Assembly: GCF_000424465.1 (NCBI RefSeq)
Contig: NZ_KE384195.1
Span: 121,816-185,815, forward strand
Length of the DNA: 64,000 bases
Direction of reading: 5' to 3'
DNA from: Butyrivibrio hungatei NK4A153
Lineage (GTDB): Bacteria; Bacillota; Clostridia; Lachnospirales; Lachnospiraceae
In this document: one piece after another, positions 25,432 to 33,664 of the stretch
Numbering within the stretch: the stretch's first letter is position 1
Layout of the letters: each line of letters opens with the position of its first letter
Notes under the pieces: generated by a model
Database searches by the model: none
Told to the model about the DNA's origin: nothing
Seen by the model: only the letters and a program-made list of their open reading frames with translations
Position numbers and translations under genes: made by a program

Positions 25432-27093
25432 CTACTCAGAATAATATTTTTTCTCTAATCTCTTCTCGAAGTCTGGTTTGGGCATGGGGTTGTCGTAGAG
25501 GAAGCCCTGAACGATGTGGCAACCTACTTCTTTGAGGAGTGTGACCTGGTCTTCTCTCTCGACACCTTCGGTTACAACGCCGATTCCAAGTTCATTAGCC
25601 ATGGTGATTATGTTCTTCAGGACGATCTCATCGTTTTTATTGAGGTTATCGCTGCTTATAAAGGATCTGTCTATCTTTATTACCTTTACAGGGAAATCTC
25701 TAAGTGTTGAAAGAGACGAATAGCCTGTTCCGAAATCATCTATGGCAGTGTTTATGCCCGCATCTTTTAGCTTGGACAAAAAGCCCGTCATAAGAGATCT
25801 TTCATCTTCACTCACGGTCTCTGTAACTTCAACTTCGATAAACTTCCTGTCAATTCCGCAAGCATCTATCGCTTCAACAATCTCATCTACAATACGCTTA
25901 TAACTGAGATCACGCCTTGAGAAATTGACCGAAATGGGAACAACAGGTATTCCGCGGCTCTGCCAGTCTTTAATGAATTCACAGGCTTTTTTGAGCACAT
26001 AAATATCAAGCGAAGCAACCATTCCCTCCTGTTCAAGGATCGGAACAAACTCGGTAGGATACAGTACAATACCGTTGCAGAACCACCTTGATAAAGCCTC
26101 CGCTCCGACAATCTCTCCTGTTACCGTATCGACCTTTGGCTGTAAATATATCCTGAATTCATCGCTTGCAAGCGCTTCTTCATATCTGTCTTCTATCTGC
26201 TTCTGCCTGTAAATCCGCGTACTCATAGCCTTGTTTACAAACACATACGGCTTACTTGCCACATTTTTGGCATAGTTGAGAGCCATCGCAGACCTTGATA
26301 AAAGCTGTCCCGGATCTTTAAGCGAATCATCGACGGCATATACACCACACACTGCCGCAATCTTTATCGGCTCCTCTTTGCCGTTTCTGACACCGTATAC
26401 ATCAACACCCGAAAGGAACTCCAGGAATTCTTTTGTCCTCTCCTTCTTAACGAGTGCAGCATAGTTGTCGCCTCCAAGATGAGCCACTATCTCGTCCTTT
26501 TGGAAAAAAGCTTTAAGCTTACGGGCATATCTTTTCATGATCTCATCGCCCTCGGCAATCCCGTAGCGTCTGCTGTAAAGGCCAAAACTCTTTAAATTAA
26601 AATAAAAGGAATCATAAAGCATTATATCTCCGCTATCGCAGAGTTTATTAGCGAACACGAAAAATCCTCCCGAATTGGGAAGACCTGTCAGATATTGCTT
26701 AAGCGAGCTATCTCTGACAACTGTATTAAGAAGAAATCTCTCCATATGGAAAGAAAGAATATCTATAAGAACCGAAAAACTCTTGTACTCCTCATCATCC
26801 CAGTGTTTATCACCATAGAGATAAATGTTATAGGTGACAATCTTTTGCCCAGCCATCTTATTCTGAAAGTAGTATGCCGGTGGCTCACCCTCAGGAACAG
26901 GGCCAAAAAGAGGAATAACGGTGTCAGGCTCACCTTCATGATCTGAGCCCTTCGCATAAGAAACTATAGAAACAATAGAACGTAAAGAATATTCCTTGGC
27001 CAGATCCGCAATAGCACTTGGCGATATTTCCGGGGTTATGGCTTCTTCCGAAAGTATCTGAACAAAGTTTTCAAAACTCTTTTCAAAATTCAT
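25432..27093 (-). CDS. EAL phosphodiesterase with degenerate GGDEF domain
   Basis: 553 aa. The middle domain resembles GGDEF, but the active-site loop reads GGDNY (near residue 206), so it is unlikely to make c-di-GMP. The C-terminal EAL domain keeps the catalytic set: EALSRW (near 329), SVNFSRRDL, EVEVTET, AIDDFGTGYSSL, VKVIKIDRS and VTEGVER. It should cut c-di-GMP to pGpG. The N-terminal 150 residues have no clear domain. GGACGGG lies upstream of the ATG. It probably controls the PilZ proteins of this window. Confidence 0.92.
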   Translation of the reverse strand: MNFEKSFENFVQILSEEAITPEISPSAIADLAKEYSLRSIVSIVSYAKGSDHEGEPDTVIPLFGPVPEGEPPAYYFQNKMAGQKIVTYNIYLYGDKHWDDEEYKSFSVLIDILSFHMERFLLNTVVRDSSLKQYLTGLPNSGGFFVFANKLCDSGDIMLYDSFYFNLKSFGLYSRRYGIAEGDEIMKRYARKLKAFFQKDEIVAHLGGDNYAALVKKERTKEFLEFLSGVDVYGVRNGKEEPIKIAAVCGVYAVDDSLKDPGQLLSRSAMALNYAKNVASKPYVFVNKAMSTRIYRQKQIEDRYEEALASDEFRIYLQPKVDTVTGEIVGAEALSRWFCNGIVLYPTEFVPILEQEGMVASLDIYVLKKACEFIKDWQSRGIPVVPISVNFSRRDLSYKRIVDEIVEAIDACGIDRKFIEVEVTETVSEDERSLMTGFLSKLKDAGINTAIDDFGTGYSSLSTLRDFPVKVIKIDRSFISSDNLNKNDEIVLKNIITMANELGIGVVTEGVEREDQVTLLKEVGCHIVQGFLYDNPMPKPDFEKRLEKKYYSE

Positions 27094-27136
27094 ATATACC
27101 CGTCCTCATTGGTTTTCTTCAGTTTTGTATAATACA

Positions 27137-27165
27137 ATTTTAATAAAAAATTTATGTTTTTTCAA
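27137..27165 (-). promoter_or_regulatory. Promoter of the EAL gene
   Basis: TTGAAA (27160-27165), 17-bp spacer, TAAAAT (27137-27142) on the minus strand. Confidence 0.6.
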
Positions 27166-27183
27166 CACAAATAGAGGCAGAAC

Positions 27184-27312
27184 AAAGAGTCGCTTGCGAC
27201 TCTTCGCGCCCGAGCGGTATTGCAAAGCAATAATTTTCATCTCCGCGAGGTGCGCATCCATAGCGGAGCGTTTTTTATAGCATAGGAAAGCAAATTCCTA
27301 TGCTATAAAAAA
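27184..27312. repeat. Mosaic of hairpins between HU and EAL genes
   Basis: Consecutive stems: AAGAGTCG/CGACTCTT (27184-27204), TATTGC/GCAATA (27218-27232), CTCCGC/GCGGAG (27241-27268, followed by CGTTTTTT) and an 18-bp perfect stem TTTTTTATAGCATAGGAA with its complement (27271-27312). The segment GCATCCATAGCGGAGCGTTT (27254) recurs at 48583 beside another long A/T stem and a terminator. Confidence 0.7.
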
Positions 27313-27335
27313 AGACTGCACCCTACGGCACAGCC
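27307..27335 (-). terminator. Terminator of the HU gene
   Basis: Minus strand GGCUGUGCC, GUAG, GGUGCAGUC pairs along nine bases with GU wobbles and is followed by UUUUUUU. Confidence 0.8.
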
Positions 27336-27351
27336 TTTTTATAGCATAAAA

Positions 27352-27630
27352 TTACTTCTTGTTTACAAGATCCTTAAGAGCCTTACCAGCTTTGAACTTA
27401 GGTGCTATAGATGCAGGAATCTTGATAGCTTCGCCAGTCTGAGGATTCTTACCTGTTCTAGCAGCTCTCTTTGTTGTCTCGAATGTTCCGAAACCAACAA
27501 GCTGAACCTTTCCTTTTTTCTTGAGCTCCTTAGTAACTGTCTCTGTGAAAGCGTTGAGTGCTGCGGCAGCATCCTTCTTTGAAAGTCCTGCTTCCTTAGC
27601 GATTGCATCGATAAGTTCTGTCTTGTTCAT
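27352..27630 (-). CDS. hup: HU-family DNA-binding protein
   Basis: 92 aa from the ATG at 27630, chosen because GGAGGG sits seven bases upstream; five more upstream codons are open. The protein has all HU features: MNKTELIDAIAKEAGLSKKD, then GFGTFETTKRAARTGKNPQT, the DNA-binding beta arm, and an FKAGKALKDLVN end. It is a dimeric nucleoid protein that bends DNA. It is a single gene with its own terminator. Confidence 0.97.
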   Translation of the reverse strand: MNKTELIDAIAKEAGLSKKDAAAALNAFTETVTKELKKKGKVQLVGFGTFETTKRAARTGKNPQTGEAIKIPASIAPKFKAGKALKDLVNKK

Positions 27631-27772
27631 GTAATTTCCCTCCAAAAAGAAATTTATTTTACTACATTGCCCATTTTACCACCATTTCAAGCGCATAACA
27701 ACCAAAAAAAGCGGAAAAATGCGGAAAAATCAAGATTTTTCACAAAAAAATGCTTAATTTTAGCCGTTTTTA

Positions 27773-29032
27773 TCATAATATATCCTGAAATCCCGGTCTG
27801 TATAGATGTCTCGGAATACCGTCAACCATGATAGGGCCTACATCTCCCTGGATCAGGGGTCTTACATATGTAATAAACTCGTTCGTTACATAAGTTCCGT
27901 CCTTGCTTATCCATTCTCTGGGTACAAGCCTCTCATCGTTTGCAATCTTATGAACGTCTTTTACCTCAGTTCCTGCCTGGTAGGGATCGTCGGAAAGTCT
28001 CTCGATAACCACCATCTTACCGCTGTCGCCTTCATCGGCGGATTTCATTGCGGCGCCACCGACTTCATATGCTTCAAGAATATCTACTCTGGATGCACAG
28101 TGGCTTGCGGCTCTCTGAAGCGTTGAAAGCTCGATTGCACGTGTCTTGCATCCGCACTCGGTAGAAACAACATTGCAAAGATATCTCGCAGTACCCGTAA
28201 GCTGCTTGTGTCCGAATGCGTCAACGTACTCAACGGAGTTGTCGAGATCGCTGACATACTTGCCATCCTTGGTCCTGATACCCTCAGAAACGGCAACAAC
28301 TATAGACGCTTTGGTCTTCAAAAGAGATTTGATTTTCTTAATGAAGGCATCCATCTCAAAAGGAATCTCAGGCATATAGATGGCGTCGGGGCCGTCACAA
28401 TCTTCGCCCTTGGCAAGCGCTGTTGCACCTGTAAGCCAGCCTGCGTTTCTTCCCATTACTTCAACAATAATAACCTGTCCGTGACTTGTCTCAAGAGACC
28501 AGCTGTCTCTTATTATCTCTTTTACGGATGTTCCGATGTACTTAGCTGCCGATCCGTAACCCGGTGTGTGATCCGTAAGCGCCAGATCGTTGTCGATTGT
28601 CTTGGGGCATCCGACAAATCTGATATCAGAGCCTGTAATAATGGCATAATCGGATAACTTCTTTATCGTATCCATGGAATCATTACCACCGATATAGATA
28701 AAACAATCGATCTCCAGCTTCACAAGAATCTCAAAGATTTTCTCGTATATCTCTTTACTTTCAAAAATCTCCGGAAGCTTGAATCTGCAAGAACCAAGAT
28801 ATGCCGAGGGAGTTCTTTTCAAAAGCTCGATATCGAGTCCTGACTGAATGTGATCCGAAAGATCCACATAACGACCTTCCATGAGACCTTGCACGCCATG
28901 GATCATACCGTATACTTTTTTGTATCCGCGGTCCATTGCGGTCCTGTACACACCGGCAAGTGAAGAATTAATTGCCGCGGTAGGTCCACCTGATTGCCCA
29001 ACAATTACGTTTCTTTTCTTTTTCTGCACCAT
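27773..29032 (-). CDS. pfp: Diphosphate-type 6-phosphofructokinase
   Basis: 419 aa from the ATG at 29032, preceded by AGGAGTT; a longer open frame lacks a ribosome binding site. The substrate loop is GGNDSMDTIKKLSDY, with GGNDS where ATP-dependent enzymes have GGDGS, and PKTIDNDLALTDHTPGYGSA follows, the PPi-type pattern. MGRNAGWLTGATALA binds fructose 6-phosphate. It would phosphorylate fructose 6-phosphate with pyrophosphate, reversibly. The donor should be confirmed by assay. Confidence 0.88.
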   Translation of the reverse strand: MVQKKKRNVIVGQSGGPTAAINSSLAGVYRTAMDRGYKKVYGMIHGVQGLMEGRYVDLSDHIQSGLDIELLKRTPSAYLGSCRFKLPEIFESKEIYEKIFEILVKLEIDCFIYIGGNDSMDTIKKLSDYAIITGSDIRFVGCPKTIDNDLALTDHTPGYGSAAKYIGTSVKEIIRDSWSLETSHGQVIIVEVMGRNAGWLTGATALAKGEDCDGPDAIYMPEIPFEMDAFIKKIKSLLKTKASIVVAVSEGIRTKDGKYVSDLDNSVEYVDAFGHKQLTGTARYLCNVVSTECGCKTRAIELSTLQRAASHCASRVDILEAYEVGGAAMKSADEGDSGKMVVIERLSDDPYQAGTEVKDVHKIANDERLVPREWISKDGTYVTNEFITYVRPLIQGDVGPIMVDGIPRHLYRPGFQDIL

Positions 29033-29101
29033 AACTCCTGTCCCCTTTCGAAAGTATATTTCCATTATATTCGAAAAAACGATAAGTGTCATCTACAAGC
29101 T

Positions 29102-29132
29102 TCACTAGACTCGAAAAAACCTCGCTAAGAGC
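29102..29132. repeat. 31-bp hairpin repeat, copy 3
   Basis: Reads TCACTAGACTCG, AAAAAAC, CTCGCTAAGAG. It shares the ACTAnnCTCG...CCTCGnTAAG core with the two copies in front of pheS. Confidence 0.55.
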
Positions 29133-29144
29133 TCTACTAAAAAA

Positions 29145-29178
29145 GAGCTTGGTTAACGTTTCCTCGTTCACCAAGCTC
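29145..29178 (-). terminator. Terminator after the small membrane protein gene
   Basis: Stem GAGCTTGGT/ACCAAGCTC with an inner AACG/CGTT pair, followed on the minus strand by TTTTTT. Confidence 0.85.
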
Positions 29179-29243
29179 TTTCGAGCAATCTAAATAAATG
29201 TAACGCGCATAAAGAGCGCATTCCTTATAAGTACAACGCAATA

Positions 29244-29435
29244 TCAGATAAATCTTCCTCTGCGGCTCTTACCCAAACTATATGCAATAGACGCCACAAC
29301 AACAAAGCTGACCACTACGATGGCACACACCGTGTAAAGTCTCTTCTTGTCCTCGTCAAGTCCGTTCCAGAACTTGATAGCTTTATCAAGCTTCTTCTTT
29401 CCAAAATCCATAGCGTTTTGTACAAACTCTATCAT
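29244..29435 (-). CDS. Small membrane protein, unknown
   Basis: 63 aa from the ATG at 29435, which has GGGGGT about seven bases upstream; eight more upstream codons are open. The N-terminal half is a charged helix (FGKKKLDKAIKFWNGLDEDK), then one membrane segment (YTVCAIVVVSFVVVASIAYS) and a basic tail. No family recognised. It lies between the AI-2E-type exporter gene and PFK with its own terminator. Confidence 0.65.
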   Translation of the reverse strand: MIEFVQNAMDFGKKKLDKAIKFWNGLDEDKKRLYTVCAIVVVSFVVVASIAYSLGKSRRGRFI

Positions 29436-29476
29436 TACATTACCCCCAAATAGAAACAATTTAAATCATTTATCTA

Positions 29477-30622
29477 CTATATATTGTACCTCTGTGAATG
29501 TTTTTCCTCAAGTTTTTTTATCACATAGTCTTTCCAGATAAAATCAATTATCGCTGCGAAAGGAATCGCCAGAACGATTCCGATAACGCCGAACTTCCTT
29601 CCTCCGAGGACAATTGCCACAAGTATCATAAGAGGTGATACTCCAAGGCTCTCTCCAAAGAGTCTGGGCTTTAAGATATATCCGTCAACAGTCTGAAGAA
29701 TGATGGTAAAGACAATGAACCAAAGCGCATACCACGGATTCTCCAAAACAAGGATAAACGCACCTATCGCTCCTCCGACTATAGGTCCGAATGTCGGTGC
29801 AAGATTGGTCACTCCGACAATAACGGAGATCAGCACAGAATACGGCTGTCCCGCTATAAGCATATAGATAAGGTTTACAAAGCCGACTATAATTCCGTCT
29901 ATAATATCGAAACTGATATATCTGATAAGGATCGTATTACATCTGTCCGTGACATCACAGGTTCTTTTATATGTCTTTTCATTCATTGCAAGGCTTAAGA
30001 ACTTTGAAAATCCCCTGATAAGTCTTCTGTTATCCAAAAGAAAGTATATTGCGAAAATAAATGCAAGAACCAGATCAAACATTCCTCTTCCCGCATTAAG
30101 GGATCCGTTCACAAAACTCACCATATTCTCAGAGAAATACTCGCCGATAATACCGAGGATATTTTTCTCAAAGCTCTCCAAAGCCGTAAGATCTATACCA
30201 ATAAGCTGCACTATTTTATTATTCTCAAGATCTTTCAAGAAATTATTTGAAGGATCGACATATTCTCCGATACTGGAAATTAACTTCGATACACTGTCGA
30301 TAAGCTGCGGAACAAGTGCCACAAACAAAAGCACTACCGCAAGAACAATAAAAAATATGGTAAAAGCAACAGAAAGTTTCCATCTCCTGCTCTCTTTTTT
30401 TATTTTCTTAAACAGGCCTCTTTCAAACATGAGCGCCACAGGATTAAATATATATGCTATTACTATGCCCAGGATTACAGGTCTGAGGAAACTGAAAAAA
30501 GAATTTATCCCTTTGACTATGGAAGGGAAATTGGACAATATCATGTACAAGACAACAGCTGAACACGTAGCAATCGTGTAAGAAACCCACTTCTTTTTAA
30601 CCCACTTGTTATCTAACTTCAT
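29477..30622 (-). CDS. AI-2E family (PerM/YtvI-type) membrane protein
   Basis: 381 aa with about seven or eight membrane segments. The signature is the C-terminal stretch from VTNLAPTFGPIVGGAIGAFI to GGRKFGVIGIVLAIPFAA. Family members have been linked to autoinducer export, Na+/H+ exchange or sporulation, so the substrate is open. GGGAGAATG precedes the ATG. Confidence 0.88.
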   Translation of the reverse strand: MKLDNKWVKKKWVSYTIATCSAVVLYMILSNFPSIVKGINSFFSFLRPVILGIVIAYIFNPVALMFERGLFKKIKKESRRWKLSVAFTIFFIVLAVVLLFVALVPQLIDSVSKLISSIGEYVDPSNNFLKDLENNKIVQLIGIDLTALESFEKNILGIIGEYFSENMVSFVNGSLNAGRGMFDLVLAFIFAIYFLLDNRRLIRGFSKFLSLAMNEKTYKRTCDVTDRCNTILIRYISFDIIDGIIVGFVNLIYMLIAGQPYSVLISVIVGVTNLAPTFGPIVGGAIGAFILVLENPWYALWFIVFTIILQTVDGYILKPRLFGESLGVSPLMILVAIVLGGRKFGVIGIVLAIPFAAIIDFIWKDYVIKKLEEKHSQRYNI

Positions 30623-30663
30623 TTCATTCTCCCATCAAATAAAGTTCTGTTAAACGTCATGGA

Positions 30664-30694
30664 AAAAGCAGTCATAGCTGATATGACTGCTTTT
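30664..30694 (-). terminator. Terminator of the ncRNA
   Basis: AAAAGCAGTCATA, GCTGA, TATGACTGCTTTT: a perfect 13-bp stem with T-rich tails on both strands, so it may also act from the other side. Confidence 0.85.
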
Positions 30695-30935
30695 ATTCCC
30701 AATTTAGTCCCAAAATGCCGGTTCCTGTTATTTGACTCCTAGCTGACGCCAGGTGGGTTACCGCAACTGCTATGCCTGTCTTCCTCTCCCGTAGCTGGTC
30801 TGCGCATGCGCAGGGCCGAAGGCGTGACATTTATAACAGTGATGTAGGAGTCCCGTTTAAAGTAATGTAGGTTCAAATTACACAGGAATTGTCGGACATC
30901 CCAGGAGAACTACCTACGTAGTTCTTTGTAGTTCT
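30664..30935 (-). ncRNA. Structured non-coding RNA, possible 6S RNA
   Basis: A free-standing transcript: consensus promoter at 30942-30969 and terminator at 30664-30694 (13-bp stem, then T5). The roughly 270-nt RNA closes with GUCC and UUCCUGU pairing ACAGGAA (30882-30888 with 30722-30728), then TAGGAGTC/GACTCCTA (30845-30852 with 30734-30741). It has a 5' hairpin GAACTAC-GTAG-GTAGTTC and an inner CTGCGC/GCGCAG stem. Size, setting and a long imperfect rod suit 6S RNA. I found no SRP or RNase P signature. The ncRNA is likely; the 6S identity is tentative. Confidence 0.6.
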
Positions 30936-30941
30936 AATATA

Positions 30942-30969
30942 ATTATATCCATACATGCGCATTTTTCAA
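30942..30969 (-). promoter_or_regulatory. Strong promoter of the ncRNA
   Basis: TTGAAA (30964-30969), 16-bp spacer, perfect TATAAT (30942-30947) on the minus strand. Confidence 0.82.
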
Positions 30970-31072
30970 GGGTTTACGCGTGATTTAAGAGTAATTTCAC
31001 AGATACCTAATATTTATAAAACGTGAATTTACCGTATAAAAATACGATGCCAAAAAATTCCCCGTCAATACG

Positions 31073-32896
31073 TCAGATTTCCCTTGTAGCTTCCTTAAGC
31101 CAATTCTTAATCTTCTCATCCTCGATAAGCGGTGAAACCCTGTCGTACACTGCTTTATGGTACTTATTGAGAAGCAGAACCGCATCAGGTTTCATGTACT
31201 TCTTATCGATTGCTTCAAGATCGATAGGCACATATGTAAGGTGGTCGAATCCGTAGAATTTACCATACTCGGTTTCAGAACGGTTTACAACTTCAACAAT
31301 GTTCTCTATACGGATTCCGTGGCTTCCCTCGATATAAACTCCGGGTTCATCAGATACTATCATTCCGGGCTTAAGCTCTGCTTTGTTAGCGCCCTCCGAG
31401 CTCCTCCATCTGATATTGTGAGGGCCTTCATGCACATTAAGCATATATCCAATGCCGTGTCCCGTTCCGTGGTTATAATCAATTCCGATATCCCAAAGTG
31501 CCCTTCTCGCATATATATCAACGTTTCTTCCCGTGCATCCGTCCTTAAATATTGCATTTGCAAGTTCAAGCATACCGGATACAGTCGCTGTGTAGTGCTT
31601 CTTTATCTCATCGGAAATCTCTCCGACTACGATAGTTCTCGTAACATCGGTTGTTCCACCCATGTATGTTCCGCCCGAATCAACAAGAAGCATTCCCTGT
31701 GCCTTTACTTCAGCAGCGTTATCTTCAGTAGCCTCATAGTGTGCCATTGCAGCATTTGCATTATATGCACTGATAGTAGGGAAAGAAAGCTCAATAAATC
31801 CCGGAAGCTCCGCTCTCATACCGTCAAGCTTCATCGCAGCGGAGTACTCAGTCATATGGATCTTTCCTACATTTTCTTTTACCCAGTAGATAAACTCTGT
31901 GAGCTTAGCACTGTCTCTTAAATAAACCTCACGGATATTCTTAAGCTCAGTCTCGTTCTTTATAGCTTTCATTATCTCTGTGGGATTTTCCCTGTCTTCA
32001 ATGACATATCCCGCTTCACCCGCCTTATCAGCAATAAGCCTATATGTAAGATAATTGGTATTTCTCTTATCGATAAGGATATTTCCTGTAAGAACAAGCT
32101 CTGACATGTACTCTGCATATTCAGCATAATCTTTAAGAACAATATCGTTACTCTCGCAATATGCGCGAACCTCATCCGTAACTTCATCTTTCTGCACAAA
32201 AAGAATAAACATATCGCTTGTTATCATTGCATAAGAAAGCGCTACAGGATTGCATTCAACGTCATTTCCGCGAAGATTTGTAAGCCACATAATATCATCA
32301 AGCTTTGACAAAAGATGCATCGATGTTCCGTACTCTTTCATCTTTGCTCTGACATCCGCAAGCTTTTGCTTAAAAGACTTACCACAAAGTTCATCGGATA
32401 AAACATACATGTCATGGCATGGAAGCGCCGGTCTGTCTGTCCAGACTTCTTCCGCAAGATCCTTACCAATCTTTAAATCCGCATTTTTAAGCTTAAACAT
32501 AGACTCAAGCACTTCACCGTCTTCAGCCGGAACAACTCTTCCGTCAAAGCCAAGTGCCTCACCTTTTTTTACATTATCGGAAAGATATTTCTCGATAGTG
32601 GGAACGCCTTCCTCTCCCATCTTGTAAAGAGTAACTCCCGTTCCCGCAAGCTGGTTCTCAGCCTGTATAAAGTATCTTCCGTCAGTCCAGAGTCCTGCCT
32701 CGTTGTCACTTACGACAAGTGTTCCGTTCGATCCGTCAAAGCCGCAAAAATACTCTCTTGTCTTGAAAAAATCTGCCGCATACTCTGAATTATGAAAATC
32801 TGAAGTAGGAATCATATAATAGTCGATCCCATTCTCTTTCATAGCTTTTCTGAGCTGCGCCAGTCTGTTTTTAATTGTTTTGTTTTCTGTTCCCAT
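31073..32896 (-). CDS. Xaa-Pro aminopeptidase (M24B)
   Basis: 607 aa from the ATG at 32896, with AGAGGAAG upstream. It has the long three-domain layout of aminopeptidase P: two creatinase-like N-terminal domains and a pita-bread metal domain. The metal ligands are in LLVDSGGTYMGGTTDVTRT (D and D), NHGTGHGIGYMLNVHEGP (H) and SDEPGVYIEGSHGIRIEN (E and E). It removes the residue before proline in peptides. The gene has its own upstream hairpin boundary. Confidence 0.94.
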   Translation of the reverse strand: MGTENKTIKNRLAQLRKAMKENGIDYYMIPTSDFHNSEYAADFFKTREYFCGFDGSNGTLVVSDNEAGLWTDGRYFIQAENQLAGTGVTLYKMGEEGVPTIEKYLSDNVKKGEALGFDGRVVPAEDGEVLESMFKLKNADLKIGKDLAEEVWTDRPALPCHDMYVLSDELCGKSFKQKLADVRAKMKEYGTSMHLLSKLDDIMWLTNLRGNDVECNPVALSYAMITSDMFILFVQKDEVTDEVRAYCESNDIVLKDYAEYAEYMSELVLTGNILIDKRNTNYLTYRLIADKAGEAGYVIEDRENPTEIMKAIKNETELKNIREVYLRDSAKLTEFIYWVKENVGKIHMTEYSAAMKLDGMRAELPGFIELSFPTISAYNANAAMAHYEATEDNAAEVKAQGMLLVDSGGTYMGGTTDVTRTIVVGEISDEIKKHYTATVSGMLELANAIFKDGCTGRNVDIYARRALWDIGIDYNHGTGHGIGYMLNVHEGPHNIRWRSSEGANKAELKPGMIVSDEPGVYIEGSHGIRIENIVEVVNRSETEYGKFYGFDHLTYVPIDLEAIDKKYMKPDAVLLLNKYHKAVYDRVSPLIEDEKIKNWLKEATREI

Positions 32897-32920
32897 ATTG
32901 ATTTCTTCCTCTAAAATATT

Positions 32921-32968
32921 ACTACTCACAATCCATGGTACACCAAATGCACCGGAACTGTGAGTAGT
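32921..32968. terminator. Stem-loop between deoC and the Xaa-Pro aminopeptidase gene
   Basis: ACTACTCACA (32921-32930) pairs with TGTGAGTAGT (32959-32968). The T-run (TTGAATTTTTTT) follows on the plus strand; on the minus strand, the sense of deoC, the tail is weaker (AATATTTT). Confidence 0.55.
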
Positions 32969-32990
32969 AGTTGAATTTTTTTCTCAAATA

Positions 32991-33650
32991 TTAAAGCCCG
33001 TACTTCTTAACTACAAGAGGAACAACCTTAGATGATCCGATTCTGCTGCATCCTGCCTCAGCATATGCCACAGCATCTTCTATCGTGCGGATTCCGCCTG
33101 CTGCCTTGATCTTAACATCAGGGCCGATGTTCTTCTTAAAGAGCTCGATATCCTCAAGAGTTGCACCTGCGCTGCCAAATCCTGTTGAAGTCTTGATGTA
33201 ATCAGCCTTTACCTCGGTAACGATCTTGCAAAGCTCTTTTTTCTCATCTTCTGTAAGATAACAGGTCTCGATGATAACTTTAAGGAGCTTATCTCCGCAA
33301 GCCTTTCTGATCTCTTCAAGTTCTTTCTTTACTTCATCATATCTGTGATTCTTTACATCACTAACGTTAACAACGGTATCGATTTCCTCTGCTCCGTCCT
33401 TGATCGCTTCTTTTGCCTCTACAACCTTAGCCGCTGTGCAGCTGTAGCCGAGAGGGAATCCGATAACAGTGCAGAGTTTGAGGTTATCGCCGTACTTATC
33501 ATGCGTTCTTTTTAAATATGTTGGCGGTATGCAGACCGTCGCTGTTTTATACTTTACTGCCTCGTCACAAAGACTTACGATGTCTTCCCATGTTGCATCT
33601 GCCTGAAGCTGAGTGTGGTCAATAAGTTTTATTATTTCTTTCTCGTCCAT
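32991..33650 (-). CDS. deoC: Deoxyribose-phosphate aldolase
   Basis: 219 aa. LIDHTQLQADATWEDI opens the protein. The Schiff-base lysine is in KADYIKTSTGFGSAGAT, and KAAGGIRTIEDAVAY with GCSRIGSS closes the phosphate site. It splits 2-deoxyribose 5-phosphate into acetaldehyde and glyceraldehyde 3-phosphate. It follows the citrate synthase gene by 14 bp, an unusual pairing that probably reflects simple co-transcription. Confidence 0.95.
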   Translation of the reverse strand: MDEKEIIKLIDHTQLQADATWEDIVSLCDEAVKYKTATVCIPPTYLKRTHDKYGDNLKLCTVIGFPLGYSCTAAKVVEAKEAIKDGAEEIDTVVNVSDVKNHRYDEVKKELEEIRKACGDKLLKVIIETCYLTEDEKKELCKIVTEVKADYIKTSTGFGSAGATLEDIELFKKNIGPDVKIKAAGGIRTIEDAVAYAEAGCSRIGSSKVVPLVVKKYGL

Positions 33651-33664
33651 ATTGAACCCCTTTC

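Noticed and set aside
30664..30935. SRP RNA or RNase P RNA
   Set aside because: No GGTCAGG...GGAAGG-type SRP tip and no GAGGAAAGTCC RNase P core; length and shape fit 6S better.
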